Below are positions 56,180 to 64,000 of a stretch of 64,000 bases of DNA, piece after piece (position 1 is the first letter of the stretch; every line of letters starts with the position of its first letter). The stretch is from Comamonas testosteroni (GTDB lineage: Bacteria; Pseudomonadota; Gammaproteobacteria; Burkholderiales; Burkholderiaceae_C). The stretch lies in the NCBI RefSeq assembly GCF_014076415.1, contig NZ_CP043568.1:1178001-1242000 (forward strand), written 5' to 3'. Under the pieces are notes generated by a model, which made no database searches, was not told the DNA's origin, and saw nothing but the letters and a program-made list of their open reading frames with translations. A program made the position numbers and the translations under genes.

Positions 56180-57468
56180 AACTTGTTGCCCCCTGCGGCA
56201 GCCTTGGCCGCATCATGTCCGGGAGCGCCCTTGACGGTGAGGCCGCGCATGGAAGGGCGGTCGAAGTATTCGGCACCCGACAGGTCGGCCACGGTGCCGA
56301 TGTCCTTGTCGCCGCGGCCGGAGAGGCTGACGAGAATCGACTGGTCGGCGCGCATGGTCTTGGCCAGCTTCATGGCATAGGCCACGGCGTGGCTGGACTC
56401 CAGAGCCGGGATGATGCCTTCGGCGCGGCACAGATAGTGGAAGGCATCCAGTGCTTCCTGGTCGGTGATGCCCACGTACTGGGCGCGACCGATTTCCTGC
56501 AGCCATGCATGTTCGGGGCCCACGCCGGGGTAATCCAGGCCGGCGCTCACCGAGTGGGTCTCGGTGATCTGGCCGTTTTCGTCCTGCAGGATGAAGGTGC
56601 GGTTGCCGTGCAGCACGCCCGAGCTGCCTTTTTGCAGCGAGGCCGAGTGTTTGCCGGATTCCAGGCCTTCGCCAGCCGCTTCCACGCCGAACAGCTTGGT
56701 GTCTTCGTAGGGGATATAGGGGTGGAAGATGCCCATGGCATTGCTGCCGCCGCCCACGCAGGCGACTACCGCGTCGGGCTGCTTGTCGGCGCCCAGGAAC
56801 TCGGGCATCTGCGTCAGGCACTCGTCGCCGATGACCTTCTGGAAGTCGCGCACCATCATGGGGTAGGGGTGTGGGCCGGCCACGGTACCGATGATGTAGA
56901 AGGTGTTGTCCACATTGGCCACCCAGTCGCGCATGGCTTCGTTGAGCGCATCCTTCAGGGTCTTGCTGCCGGACTCCACGGGCACCACGGTCGCGCCCAG
57001 CAGCTTCATGCGGTAGACATTGGGGCTCTGGCGCTTCACGTCCTCGGCACCCATGTAGACGATGCACTCGAGGCCGTAGCGTGCACAGATGGTGGCTGTG
57101 GCCACGCCATGCTGGCCGGCGCCTGTCTCGGCAATGATGCGCGGCTTGCCCATGCGCTTGGCGAGCATGGCCTGGCCGATCACATTGTTGATCTTGTGTG
57201 CGCCTGTGTGGTTGAGGTCCTCGCGCTTCAGATAGATCTGCGCGCCGCCCATTTCACGGCTCATGCGCGAGGCGTGATAGACGGGCGAGGGACGACCTAC
57301 ATAGTGGGCCAGCTCGGACTGGAATTCGGCGATGAATTCGGGGTCGTTCTGATACTTTGCGTAGGCCTCACGCAGCTCGGTGAGAGCGTGGGTCAGGGTT
57401 TCGCTGGCGAAGCTGCCGCCGTAGCGACCGAAATGGCCGTGGACGTCGGGATACTGGTATTCAAACAT
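56176..57468 (-). CDS. trpB: Tryptophan synthase beta subunit
   Basis: 430 residues, slightly longer than E. coli (397). PLP lysine K92 is in [17 protein letters not shown]. The phosphate-binding GGGSNAMG loop and the C-terminal [10 protein letters not shown] are present. It condenses indole with serine. The extra length is mainly the C-terminus (about 25 residues beyond GTVADLSG). Its start codon lies inside the 3' end of trpF in another frame. Confidence 0.97.
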   Translation of the reverse strand: MFEYQYPDVHGHFGRYGGSFASETLTHALTELREAYAKYQNDPEFIAEFQSELAHYVGRPSPVYHASRMSREMGGAQIYLKREDLNHTGAHKINNVIGQAMLAKRMGKPRIIAETGAGQHGVATATICARYGLECIVYMGAEDVKRQSPNVYRMKLLGATVVPVESGSKTLKDALNEAMRDWVANVDNTFYIIGTVAGPHPYPMMVRDFQKVIGDECLTQMPEFLGADKQPDAVVACVGGGSNAMGIFHPYIPYEDTKLFGVEAAGEGLESGKHSASLQKGSSGVLHGNRTFILQDENGQITETHSVSAGLDYPGVGPEHAWLQEIGRAQYVGITDQEALDAFHYLCRAEGIIPALESSHAVAYAMKLAKTMRADQSILVSLSGRGDKDIGTVADLSGAEYFDRPSMRGLTVKGAPGHDAAKAAAGGNKL

Positions 57469-58178
57469 GTGTCAGTCTGCAAAATTTGGGCATCAGCTGC
57501 GCGTACGGCAGCAATGAAGCAATGAATCTTGTGGGCATCCTTGATGCCTTTGAGAGGCTTGCCGTCGGGACCTTCGGCCTCGACACCAGAGCTCACATCA
57601 ACGGCCAGAGACAACCCGCGAGGGCGCACTTGCAAGATGCCATCGGTCACGTTTGCAGGCGTGAGTCCACCAGACAAAACGAGGTGAGAGTCGACGCTTG
57701 TTGGCAGAAGTGACCAATTGAATGCCTTGCCGCCGCCACCATAACCATCGACATGGGCGTCGAGCAGGATGGCTTGGGCCTTTGAATAACGTTGGGCATA
57801 TTCTACGAGGTCAAACTGCGCCGCATCGTCTCCAAGGGGTATGCGCGCTGCGCGCAACCAGGGCTGGATGCCCCGGGTGGAGGCTTCGCAATCCGCTGCC
57901 GATTCATCACCATGAAATTGCACGCAGGCGTTTGGTATCTGGTCGCAGGCAGCTATCACATTGGTAGCTGTTTCATTCACAAAGAGCAAAACAGGTGTGA
58001 CAAAGGGCGGTAGTCGCCGGGCCAGCTCGGCCGCACGTTGCAGCGTCACGGCGCGCGGGCTTGGCGCATAGAGCACAAAGCCGACGGCGTCGGCTCCGGC
58101 GGCCACTGCAGCGTCGACATCCTGTTCGCGGGTCAGGCCGCAGATCTTGATGCGGGTGCGGGGGGCAATGGAAGACAT
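57393..58178 (-). CDS. trpF: Phosphoribosylanthranilate isomerase with extended C-terminus
   Basis: 261 residues from the ATG at 58178 ([20 protein letters not shown]). The general base C13 is in [30 protein letters not shown] and [12 protein letters not shown] (general acid Asp) are typical. The normal domain ends near [17 protein letters not shown], about residue 222. The last 38 residues are unrelated, Ala/Thr/Ser-rich, and overlap trpB by 76 bases. It isomerises phosphoribosylanthranilate in tryptophan synthesis. The GTG/ATG region upstream to 58202 is less likely coding. Confidence 0.95.
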   Translation of the reverse strand: MSSIAPRTRIKICGLTREQDVDAAVAAGADAVGFVLYAPSPRAVTLQRAAELARRLPPFVTPVLLFVNETATNVIAACDQIPNACVQFHGDESAADCEASTRGIQPWLRAARIPLGDDAAQFDLVEYAQRYSKAQAILLDAHVDGYGGGGKAFNWSLLPTSVDSHLVLSGGLTPANVTDGILQVRPRGLSLAVDVSSGVEAEGPDGKPLKGIKDAHKIHCFIAAVRAADAQILQTDTCLNTSIPTSTAISVATAAASPAKP

Positions 58179-58220
58179 GACAAGTCCCTGGCGTTGCAGC
58201 AATGGATGGTGCTTGGCCGC

Positions 58221-59051
58221 TCAGGGCAGCCAGGCAAACGGGGGAGTGTCTACAGGCAGGCCCCAGCGTGTATCGTAAATGGGGCCGAGAAAGTACAGCC
58301 CGTCAGGGGAGAAGGTGGGGGCTGCAACCTCACGCGAGCGTGCCTCCAGCACTTGCTGCATCCATTCCACGGGCTTGGAGCCCTGGCCCACGTAGATCAG
58401 GCAGCCCATGATGTTGCGGATCATGTGGTGCAAAAAGGCGCTGCCCTCGAACTCGAAACGCCAGTAGCCGCATTCCATCTGTCCGTCACGCATGGGGGCC
58501 TGGCCAGCGGAGCGGTAGTGGATGTCGATGCGGCGCAGGGTCTTGACCGGGCTCTTGGCCTGGCAGCCCGCGGCGCGAAAGGACGAAAAATCATGCTCGC
58601 CCAGCAGCAGATCGGCGGCTGCGCGCATGCGCTGCGCATCCAGAGTCTGAAACACCCAGCCCACCCGGCCATGGTCGACGCTGGGGCGCACAGGAGACTG
58701 CAGCAACACATAGGCATAGCGACGTGCGGTGGCACAGGCGCGGGAATGGAAACCATCCAGGCCGTCGGCCACCTCGGCCGCCCATTGCACGGCAATGTCC
58801 TTGGGCAGAAAGGTGTTGGTGCCGCGCACCCAGGAGTTGGGCGCGCGCTGCAACTCGGTGTCGAAGTGCACGACCTGCATCAGGCCGTGCACACCGGAAT
58901 CGGTGCGACCGGCGCAGATGGTGGAGACTTCTTGAGCAGCAAAGCGGCCCAGGGCCGCTTCGAGTTTGTCTTGTACGGTGTTGCCATCGGGTTGGCTTTG
59001 CCAGCCGCGATAGGCCTGACCGTTGTAGCTGACGCCAAGAGCTATGCGCAT
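58221..59051 (-). CDS. truA: tRNA pseudouridine(38-40) synthase
   Basis: 276 residues starting MRIALGVSYNGQAYRGWQSQ. Catalytic D51 lies in CAGRTDSGVHGLMQVVHFD. SFRAAGCQAKSPVKTLRRID and FLHHMIRNIMGCLIYVGQG are conserved TruA blocks. It modifies U38-40 in the anticodon arm. The fimV-truA-trpF order matches many proteobacteria. Confidence 0.97.
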   Translation of the reverse strand: MRIALGVSYNGQAYRGWQSQPDGNTVQDKLEAALGRFAAQEVSTICAGRTDSGVHGLMQVVHFDTELQRAPNSWVRGTNTFLPKDIAVQWAAEVADGLDGFHSRACATARRYAYVLLQSPVRPSVDHGRVGWVFQTLDAQRMRAAADLLLGEHDFSSFRAAGCQAKSPVKTLRRIDIHYRSAGQAPMRDGQMECGYWRFEFEGSAFLHHMIRNIMGCLIYVGQGSKPVEWMQQVLEARSREVAAPTFSPDGLYFLGPIYDTRWGLPVDTPPFAWLP

Positions 59052-59091
59052 GGCATGGCTCCCGGCGCGGGGTCTGAATGCATCAAATCAA

Positions 59092-62001
59092 TCAACCAAT
59101 CTGAGAGAGGAGGCTGTGAGCCTTGGCCTTGAGATCGCCATGGGCTTCGGCGATCACTTCCTCGATCAGTGTACGCGCTCCGTCGCTGTCGCCGATGGCA
59201 TTGAACTCTTCGGCCAGGGCCAGCTTGGTGGCCAGCGGGTCCTCGGGTTCGGAAGGCGCCGGTACGGCATCTACAGCTGCAGCATCATCGGAGGTGCCCA
59301 GATCCAGCGACAGGCCGCTGAGGTCGAAAGTCACCTCGGGTTGTGCAGGAGCGGCGGCGGGGCTGTCGCTCTCCTCGGCGGGCTGCTGCAAGGTCAGGGC
59401 TTCGGCACCTTGCACTTCGTCCAGTTTCTCCAGGCCGGAGGATAGGTTCAGCGGGGCTGTTTCCTGTGCGCCGTCTGGCCCGGGCGGTGTCTGCAACGGC
59501 AGGGTGAAACTGTCGAGGTCGAACTCGAGCGCATTCAGAGAGCTTTGCTCGGCGGGGGCGGGAGTTGCGTCTGGGGCCGGGGCTTGAGATGCCGTGGAGG
59601 GCAGGCTGAACGAAGCCAGATCGTCGAGGTTCAGGTTCAGCCCATTGTCTGCTGCGGGGGCCGGCTCGGATGCGGTGACGGGAGTGTCCCACTGCGCCAG
59701 TGCCGCGAAATCCTGCTCGTTGGGCAAGGAAACGGGCTCGGAGGCCACGGGCGCTGCGCTGGCCGCAGTGTCGGGCAGGCCTGCTGGCAGTTCCAGATCC
59801 ATGTCGAAGTCCATGCCGGCTGGCTCCGTGGGAGGGCCTTCGCGGCTGGCCGCCGCTTCGGCGGCCTGTGCGGCAGCCAATGCCGAGCCGAAGCCCACGG
59901 CGGCGGCCACGCCGCCTTGCAGGGCGGTCGATGGATCGGTGGGGCTGAAGGCGCTTGGGGTCGCAACTGCAGCTGCATGAGCTTGGGGGGCGCCGCCCAG
60001 TTGGTAGGTCAGATTGTCAGGATCCAGGATGCGGCCCTGATCGGCCAGCCGCTGCCATTCGGGGCCCTTGCCCTGGGTCAGGGCAAAGACGTTGTTGGCT
60101 ACTGATGCGTAGGCCATGCGGTCATGGCGCTTGGCATAGATTTCAGCCAGCTTCTGGTGCAGCACCAGACGGTTGGGGTCGGTGCGCAGCGCTTCCTTGA
60201 GGATTTCCTCGGCCTGCAGGTCACGGCCGTAGGCCAGGTACACATCGGCTTCGGCCAGTGGGTCCACATCGCCGGCGTCGAGCTGGCTGGGAGAGTACTG
60301 CATGGACTGGCCCGACATCTGGCTGCTGCTGGTCGTGGTGTCCACGCGCTGGCCACCGCTGGCGCCGAAGAAGGAGTCCGCCGACAGCTGGCTGTCGCCC
60401 AGCGTGCTGTCCGCGCCTGCCGCAGCGGCTTTGCGACGCTGAGAAACACGGTAGCCGCCATAGCCCAGCAGCAGGGCCAGCAGTGCTGCACCAGCCAGCG
60501 GGATGGTCGGGTCTTCCATCAGGCTGTCGATAAAGCTGGGTTCTTCGGGAATGGGGGCCGGTGCCACCACAGGCTTGGGAGGTGCAACCGGTGCCGGTGC
60601 AGGCGCTGCAGGTTCGGCAGCGGTCTGTGCAGGTTCGCCTTCGGCCGGAGCGGGCGCAGGCGTGGTGTCGCCTGGCTTGCCGGCATCGGCTGCCGCAGTC
60701 TCGGGTGTGGCTGGTGCAGCAGATGTGGCAGCCGCATCGGCAGCCGGAGCGGGGGCAGGTGCTGCGGCATTGGTGGCGCTGGCAGCGGGCGCGGTGACTG
60801 CAGGGCTTGCCGCTGGTGCAGCTGCAGCCGGTGTGCCTGCTGCGGGAGCTGCGACCGTACCTGCAGGCTTGGTGGCTGCCGCAATCTGGCTCAGCTCGGC
60901 CATATTGCGCTTGAGCTCATCGGCGCGCGCAGACTGGTCTGCGGCCTGTTTTTGCTGGGCCACTTGCTCATCGGCAGCCACGCCCTTGACGGAGCCCTTG
61001 GACAGGGTCAGCTTGTCGGGGGCTGCGGTGGCGGCCTTGGCATCTGCAACATGGGCCTGAACCTGGCCGGAAGCGCTGCGCGATGCGGCTTCCACAGGAG
61101 CCACAGGCGCCACGCCAGCCAGTTGACGGCGGAACTGGTTGAAGTCCTGAGACTGGGCCGCCATGATCTGGCGTGCTTCCCTGGCCGAGGTGGCCTGGGC
61201 AGTGGCCTGATCGGGCAACTGGATTACCGCGCCGCTGCGCATGCGGTTGACATTGCCATTGACAAAGGCCTGCGGGTTGCTGCGCAGCATGGCGACCAGC
61301 ATCTGATCGAGCGAGACGCCTGCTGGCTTGTGCGCTGCAGCAATGCGACCTGCGGTATCACCTGTCCTGACACGAACTTCATCACTGCTGCCCGCTGGTG
61401 TTGAAGCGCCGGCCTGGCGTTTTCGTTGAGGCTTGGTTGCAGCCTCGTCCTGATCGCGGTCATTGCGCAGGTCACGACCGGCCGTGTTGACAGGGCTGGA
61501 CGCTGGACGTGCAGTCACGGCGGGACGCGCCGGCGTTGCCACGGCGGCAGGCGTGGCCTGGGCAGCGGTGGTGGGCGCAGGAGCAGGGCGGCGTGTTGCA
61601 GGGGGGTCGAGCAGCAAGGTGTAGTTGCGCTGCAGTTTGCCCGATGCCCAGTTGGCATCGATCACCAGGTCGACGAAGGGATCGTTGACCGGCTGAAAGC
61701 TGCTGAGCTTGAGCACGGCCGAGCCGTTGGCGCGTTTTTGCACCTGCACACGCACCGAGTTGGCCGTGCCTGTGAATTCCATGCCCTGGGCGCGGAATGC
61801 AGCTGGCGATGCAATGGCTGCCTGCAGGCTGTCAGCCTCGGCCGCGCTGAGTTGAGGGATCTCGACCTCGGCACGCAGAGGCTCGCCCAGAGCCGACTGC
61901 ACCGTGATGCGGCCCAGTGCCAATGCCCATGCATCGGTGGCCGGGAGGCTTGACAGTGCGAGGGTGGCTGCGGCGAGCGCAGAAAGTTTCCAGCGTTGCA
62001 T
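59092..62001 (-). CDS. fimV: FimV family pilus assembly / polarity protein
   Basis: 969 residues from the ATG at 62001; the upstream extension is not a signal peptide. Residues 1-27 form a signal peptide (LSALAAATLALSSLPATDAW). The conserved periplasmic domain follows (ALGRITVQSALGEPLRAEVE, then FVDLVIDANWASGKLQRNYT, LLLDPP). A LysM peptidoglycan-binding domain lies at about 210-270 (VRTGDTAGRIAAAHKPAGVS), then an Ala/Pro-rich linker and one membrane segment near 515-535. The acidic cytoplasmic part ends in the FimV C-terminal TPR-like module (LALAEEFNAIGDSDGARTLI). FimV supports type IV pilus secretin assembly and polar cAMP control. Confidence 0.93.
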   Translation of the reverse strand: MQRWKLSALAAATLALSSLPATDAWALALGRITVQSALGEPLRAEVEIPQLSAAEADSLQAAIASPAAFRAQGMEFTGTANSVRVQVQKRANGSAVLKLSSFQPVNDPFVDLVIDANWASGKLQRNYTLLLDPPATRRPAPAPTTAAQATPAAVATPARPAVTARPASSPVNTAGRDLRNDRDQDEAATKPQRKRQAGASTPAGSSDEVRVRTGDTAGRIAAAHKPAGVSLDQMLVAMLRSNPQAFVNGNVNRMRSGAVIQLPDQATAQATSAREARQIMAAQSQDFNQFRRQLAGVAPVAPVEAASRSASGQVQAHVADAKAATAAPDKLTLSKGSVKGVAADEQVAQQKQAADQSARADELKRNMAELSQIAAATKPAGTVAAPAAGTPAAAAPAASPAVTAPAASATNAAAPAPAPAADAAATSAAPATPETAAADAGKPGDTTPAPAPAEGEPAQTAAEPAAPAPAPVAPPKPVVAPAPIPEEPSFIDSLMEDPTIPLAGAALLALLLGYGGYRVSQRRKAAAAGADSTLGDSQLSADSFFGASGGQRVDTTTSSSQMSGQSMQYSPSQLDAGDVDPLAEADVYLAYGRDLQAEEILKEALRTDPNRLVLHQKLAEIYAKRHDRMAYASVANNVFALTQGKGPEWQRLADQGRILDPDNLTYQLGGAPQAHAAAVATPSAFSPTDPSTALQGGVAAAVGFGSALAAAQAAEAAASREGPPTEPAGMDFDMDLELPAGLPDTAASAAPVASEPVSLPNEQDFAALAQWDTPVTASEPAPAADNGLNLNLDDLASFSLPSTASQAPAPDATPAPAEQSSLNALEFDLDSFTLPLQTPPGPDGAQETAPLNLSSGLEKLDEVQGAEALTLQQPAEESDSPAAAPAQPEVTFDLSGLSLDLGTSDDAAAVDAVPAPSEPEDPLATKLALAEEFNAIGDSDGARTLIEEVIAEAHGDLKAKAHSLLSQIG

Positions 62002-62372
62002 AGGGCTCAGACTTGATTCGTGCAGCCTACAGCCCTCTTGTTCTTGATCGGGTTTGTGGCTGCGGTGCACATAAAAATGGGAAATTCCAGCAGGCGGCAA
62101 AGGTCTCTCAGCCCGGCGGATACAGTTTGCATTGTCAACGACGCTATTGCAATGTGAGCAAAAGCCTGGCTGGCAAGGCTCTCAATTGTTGTCGATTGGC
62201 AACGAGATGAGACCTAATGTAGGTCTGCTGACGGTTTGCATTCGCTCGAATAGACCAACAATTGTCACCCAAGCCCAGAGCTTGGACATGAAAAAAGCGC
62301 CAGTCATCACTCGGATGACTGGCGCTTTGCTGTGCTGGATCAAGTCAACAGCCGGCTTGATGGTGTCCGGGG
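62002..62372. other. asd-fimV gap
   Basis: 371 bases. It holds the asd terminator (62294-62328), the fimV promoter and leader, and nothing else recognisable. Confidence 0.5.
62294..62330 (-). terminator. Intrinsic terminator of asd
   Basis: Perfect 15-bp stem AAAGCGCCAGTCATC (62294-62308) / GATGACTGGCGCTTT (62314-62328); the minus strand continues with TTT from 62291-62293. Confidence 0.92.
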
Positions 62373-63485
62373 TCAGGCAGCCAGCAGGATGCGCAGCATG
62401 CGGCGCAGGGGCTCGGCAGCGCCCCACAGCAACTGGTCACCGATCACGAAGGCCGAAACGTACTCAGGGCCCATATTGAGCTTGCGCACGCGGCCCACGG
62501 CAACGTCAAGGCCGCCTGTGGTCGCTGCGGGAGTCAGTTCCTTGACGGTCAGGGCGCGGTCGTTGGCCACGAACTTGACCCAGGGATTGCCACCCTTGAT
62601 CAGGGCTTCGATCTCTTCCAGGGGCAGATCCTTCTTGAGCTTCAGAGTCAAGGCCAGGGAGTGGCAGCGCATGGCGCCAATGCGCACGCACAGTCCGTCC
62701 ACGGGGATGGTGGCTTCGGTGCCGAGAATCTTGTTGACTTCGGCCTGGCCCTTCCATTCTTCCTTGGACTGGCCGTTGGGCAGCTGCGCGTCGATCCAGG
62801 GGATCAGGCCGCCGGCCAGAGGCGCGCCGAAGAATTCGGTGGGCACATCTTCGCGGATGGTCTGGGCGACCTTGCGGTCGATTTCCAGAATCGCCGAAGC
62901 AGGAGTCGCCAGCTCGTCGGCGACGGCAGCGTGCACCACGCCCATGCCCTTGAGCAGCTCGCGCATGTGGTTGGCGCCACCGCCCGATGCAGCCTGGTAG
63001 GTCATGGAAGAGACCCATTCCACCAGACCGGCCTTGAACAGACCGCCCAGACCCATCAGCAGGATGGAGTTGGTGCAGTTGCCACCGATCCAGTTCTTGC
63101 CGCCGGCGGCCAGCTTTTGCTGGATCAGATCGTCGTTGACGGGGTCCAGCACGATGACGGCGTCGCCCTCCATGCGCAGCGAGGAGGCGGCGTCAATCCA
63201 GTGGCCGTTCCAGCCGGCAGCGCGGATCTTGGGGAAGACTTCCTTGGTGTAGTCGCCGCCCTGGCAGGTGATGATGATGTCGCACTTGGACAGCTCGGCG
63301 ATGTCGTTGGCGTCCTTCAGCTCGGTGTGCACCGTGGCCATGGCCGGGGCCTTGCCGCCGGCATTGGAGGTGGAGAAGAACATGGGCTCGATCAGCGCGA
63401 AGTCGCCTTCGGCCTGCATACGATCCATCAGCACGGAGCCGACCATGCCGCGCCAGCCCACCAAACCTACCAATTGCTTGCTCAT
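62373..63485 (-). CDS. asd: Aspartate-semialdehyde dehydrogenase
   Basis: 370 residues with NADP-binding [14 protein letters not shown] near the N-terminus and nucleophile C137 in [37 protein letters not shown] and [17 protein letters not shown] identify the Gram-negative Asd class. It makes aspartate semialdehyde for lysine, threonine, methionine and peptidoglycan diaminopimelate. Gene order leuB-asd-fimV is typical of the group. Confidence 0.97.
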   Translation of the reverse strand: MSKQLVGLVGWRGMVGSVLMDRMQAEGDFALIEPMFFSTSNAGGKAPAMATVHTELKDANDIAELSKCDIIITCQGGDYTKEVFPKIRAAGWNGHWIDAASSLRMEGDAVIVLDPVNDDLIQQKLAAGGKNWIGGNCTNSILLMGLGGLFKAGLVEWVSSMTYQAASGGGANHMRELLKGMGVVHAAVADELATPASAILEIDRKVAQTIREDVPTEFFGAPLAGGLIPWIDAQLPNGQSKEEWKGQAEVNKILGTEATIPVDGLCVRIGAMRCHSLALTLKLKKDLPLEEIEALIKGGNPWVKFVANDRALTVKELTPAATTGGLDVAVGRVRKLNMGPEYVSAFVIGDQLLWGAAEPLRRMLRILLAA

Positions 63486-63687
63486 TTGAAACGCCTTTTC
63501 AGTTTTGAAAACAGTAGCTTGAGACTGCTTCGTCCGGCTCGTCAGGGCCGGAAAGGGCGCGCGACGAACCGGGCTGGGTCAGCCTGTAATCGTCTTAATG
63601 GTGATTGCGCGCGCATTCACACCGGCAAGCTTTGCGGGTGTGATGATCTCGGGAGCGAAGGTGCGTGCGGCAAACATAAGAGTTGTC

Positions 63688-63715
63688 ATTCTAGCGACTA
63701 GAGCAAAAGCTTGAA
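63688..63715 (-). promoter_or_regulatory. Possible asd promoter
   Basis: -35 TTCAAG and -10 TAGAAT with a 16-base spacer, in A/T-rich DNA about 200 bases before asd. The -35 is weak. Confidence 0.35.
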
Positions 63716-63808
63716 GAATTAAAAGTGCTTGAAACTCTAGTCAAATCGTCGAAATAAATGATTTATTTTTGACGTTTTGTTTTGTTTGATGCCAAAAAAT
63801 GCGTCGAA

Positions 63809-63839
63809 CAAAAAAGCCACCGCTTTGGGGCGGTGGCTT
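63809..63839 (-). terminator. Intrinsic terminator of leuB
   Basis: AAGCCACCGC (63814-63823) pairs with GCGGTGGCTT (63830-63839). On the minus strand the stem runs into TTTT from the A-run at 63810-63815. Confidence 0.88.
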
Positions 63840-63858
63840 GGCACCGGTCGTTCTCGCC

Positions 63859-64000
63859 TCAGACTCCGGCCAGGGCCTTGACCACGGCATCGCCCATTTC
63901 ACGGGTGCTGACCTTGGTCGTGCCTTCGCTGTAGATGTCGGCGGTACGCAGGCCGTCGGCCAGCACCTTTTGCACGGCGGCTTCGATCTTCAGGGCGGCT
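63859..64000 (-). CDS. leuB: 3-isopropylmalate dehydrogenase, C-terminal end (partial)
   Basis: The minus strand reads [36 protein letters not shown] and KALAGV, then TGA (63859-63861). This is the usual C-terminus of LeuB. About 47 codons are in view; the rest lies outside the window. It oxidises 3-isopropylmalate in leucine synthesis. Confidence 0.93.
   Translation of the reverse strand, partial: AALKIEAAVQKVLADGLRTADIYSEGTTKVSTREMGDAVVKALAGV

Larger units (their letters stand above)
63486..63858. other. leuB-asd gap with probable asd promoter and long leader
   Basis: 373 bases without a gene. It is A/T-rich in 63690-63810. A minus-strand promoter fits -35 TTCAAG (complement of 63710-63715) and -10 TAGAAT (complement of 63688-63693) with 16 bases between, leaving a leader of about 195 bases before asd. 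No known riboswitch is recognised. The leuB terminator lies at its right edge. Confidence 0.4.

Noticed and set aside
60124..61404. Cys/Arg/Gly-rich 426-residue frame opposite fimV
   Set aside because: Composition follows from reading the Ala/Pro-rich fimV linker backwards. No start context and no homology.

Overview
The window is chromosomal DNA from a GC-rich betaproteobacterium of the Burkholderiales, most likely family Comamonadaceae and close to Comamonas testosteroni. This rests on protein similarity recalled from memory, on gene orders typical of that family (rpmF-plsX-fabHDG-acpP-fabF; rpoE-rseA-mucD-lepA-lepB-rnc-era-recO-pdxJ-acpS-nagZ; leuB-asd-fimV-truA-trpFBA-accD), on a Bug-type solute receptor, and on intergenic repeats of a kind common in Comamonadaceae. 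No rRNA, tRNA or CRISPR array was seen.

Layout. Bases 1-1252 hold the 3' part of an unrecognised Trp-rich gene. Bases 1253-11223 are accessory. They contain a diverged copy of the queF 3' end fused to a broken chemotaxis-receptor fragment, a tight minus-strand operon (Bug receptor, CoA-transferase III, 3-hydroxyacyl-CoA dehydrogenase, 3-oxoadipyl-CoA-type thiolase, second CoA-transferase III) with a divergent LysR regulator, and the wrecks of an IS5-family and an IS3-family element. The intact queF follows, so a queF tail lies at both ends of this segment in direct orientation. Bases 11224-17000 carry queF, a 2-oxoglutarate/Fe(II) dioxygenase, yaaA and rne on the minus strand.

From 17.5 kb the plus strand carries rluC, a HAD phosphatase, a Rieske protein and an S49 peptidase. 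A minus-strand methyltransferase/Maf pair follows. Next come the plus-strand fatty-acid synthesis operon (yceD, rpmF, plsX, fabH, fabD, fabG, acpP, fabF), the envelope-stress and secretion block (rpoE, rseA, mucD, lepA, lepB), rnc, era, recO, pdxJ, acpS and nagZ. A mixed stretch covers 41.6-54 kb: an SbmA/YddA-type ABC transporter, a phosphofructokinase, purT, a small MscS channel, a response-regulator diguanylate cyclase, a YafJ amidotransferase, lysS, a LON-domain protein and YggT. The right end is a minus-strand block of accD, trpA, trpB, trpF, truA, fimV, asd and the 3' end of leuB.

How the parts work together. Most of the window is core housekeeping. The accessory operon is the least ordinary part. 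It could activate a 3-hydroxy-dicarboxylic acid by CoA transfer, oxidise it and cleave it to acetyl-CoA plus succinyl-CoA, the succinyl-CoA serving again as CoA donor. No enoyl-CoA hydratase, ligase or acyl-CoA dehydrogenase is present. Other points to look at are a putative short RNA just upstream of lepA, a phosphofructokinase with a mixed substrate signature, a trpF-trpB overlap of 76 bases, and a family of palindromic intergenic repeats in at least six copies.
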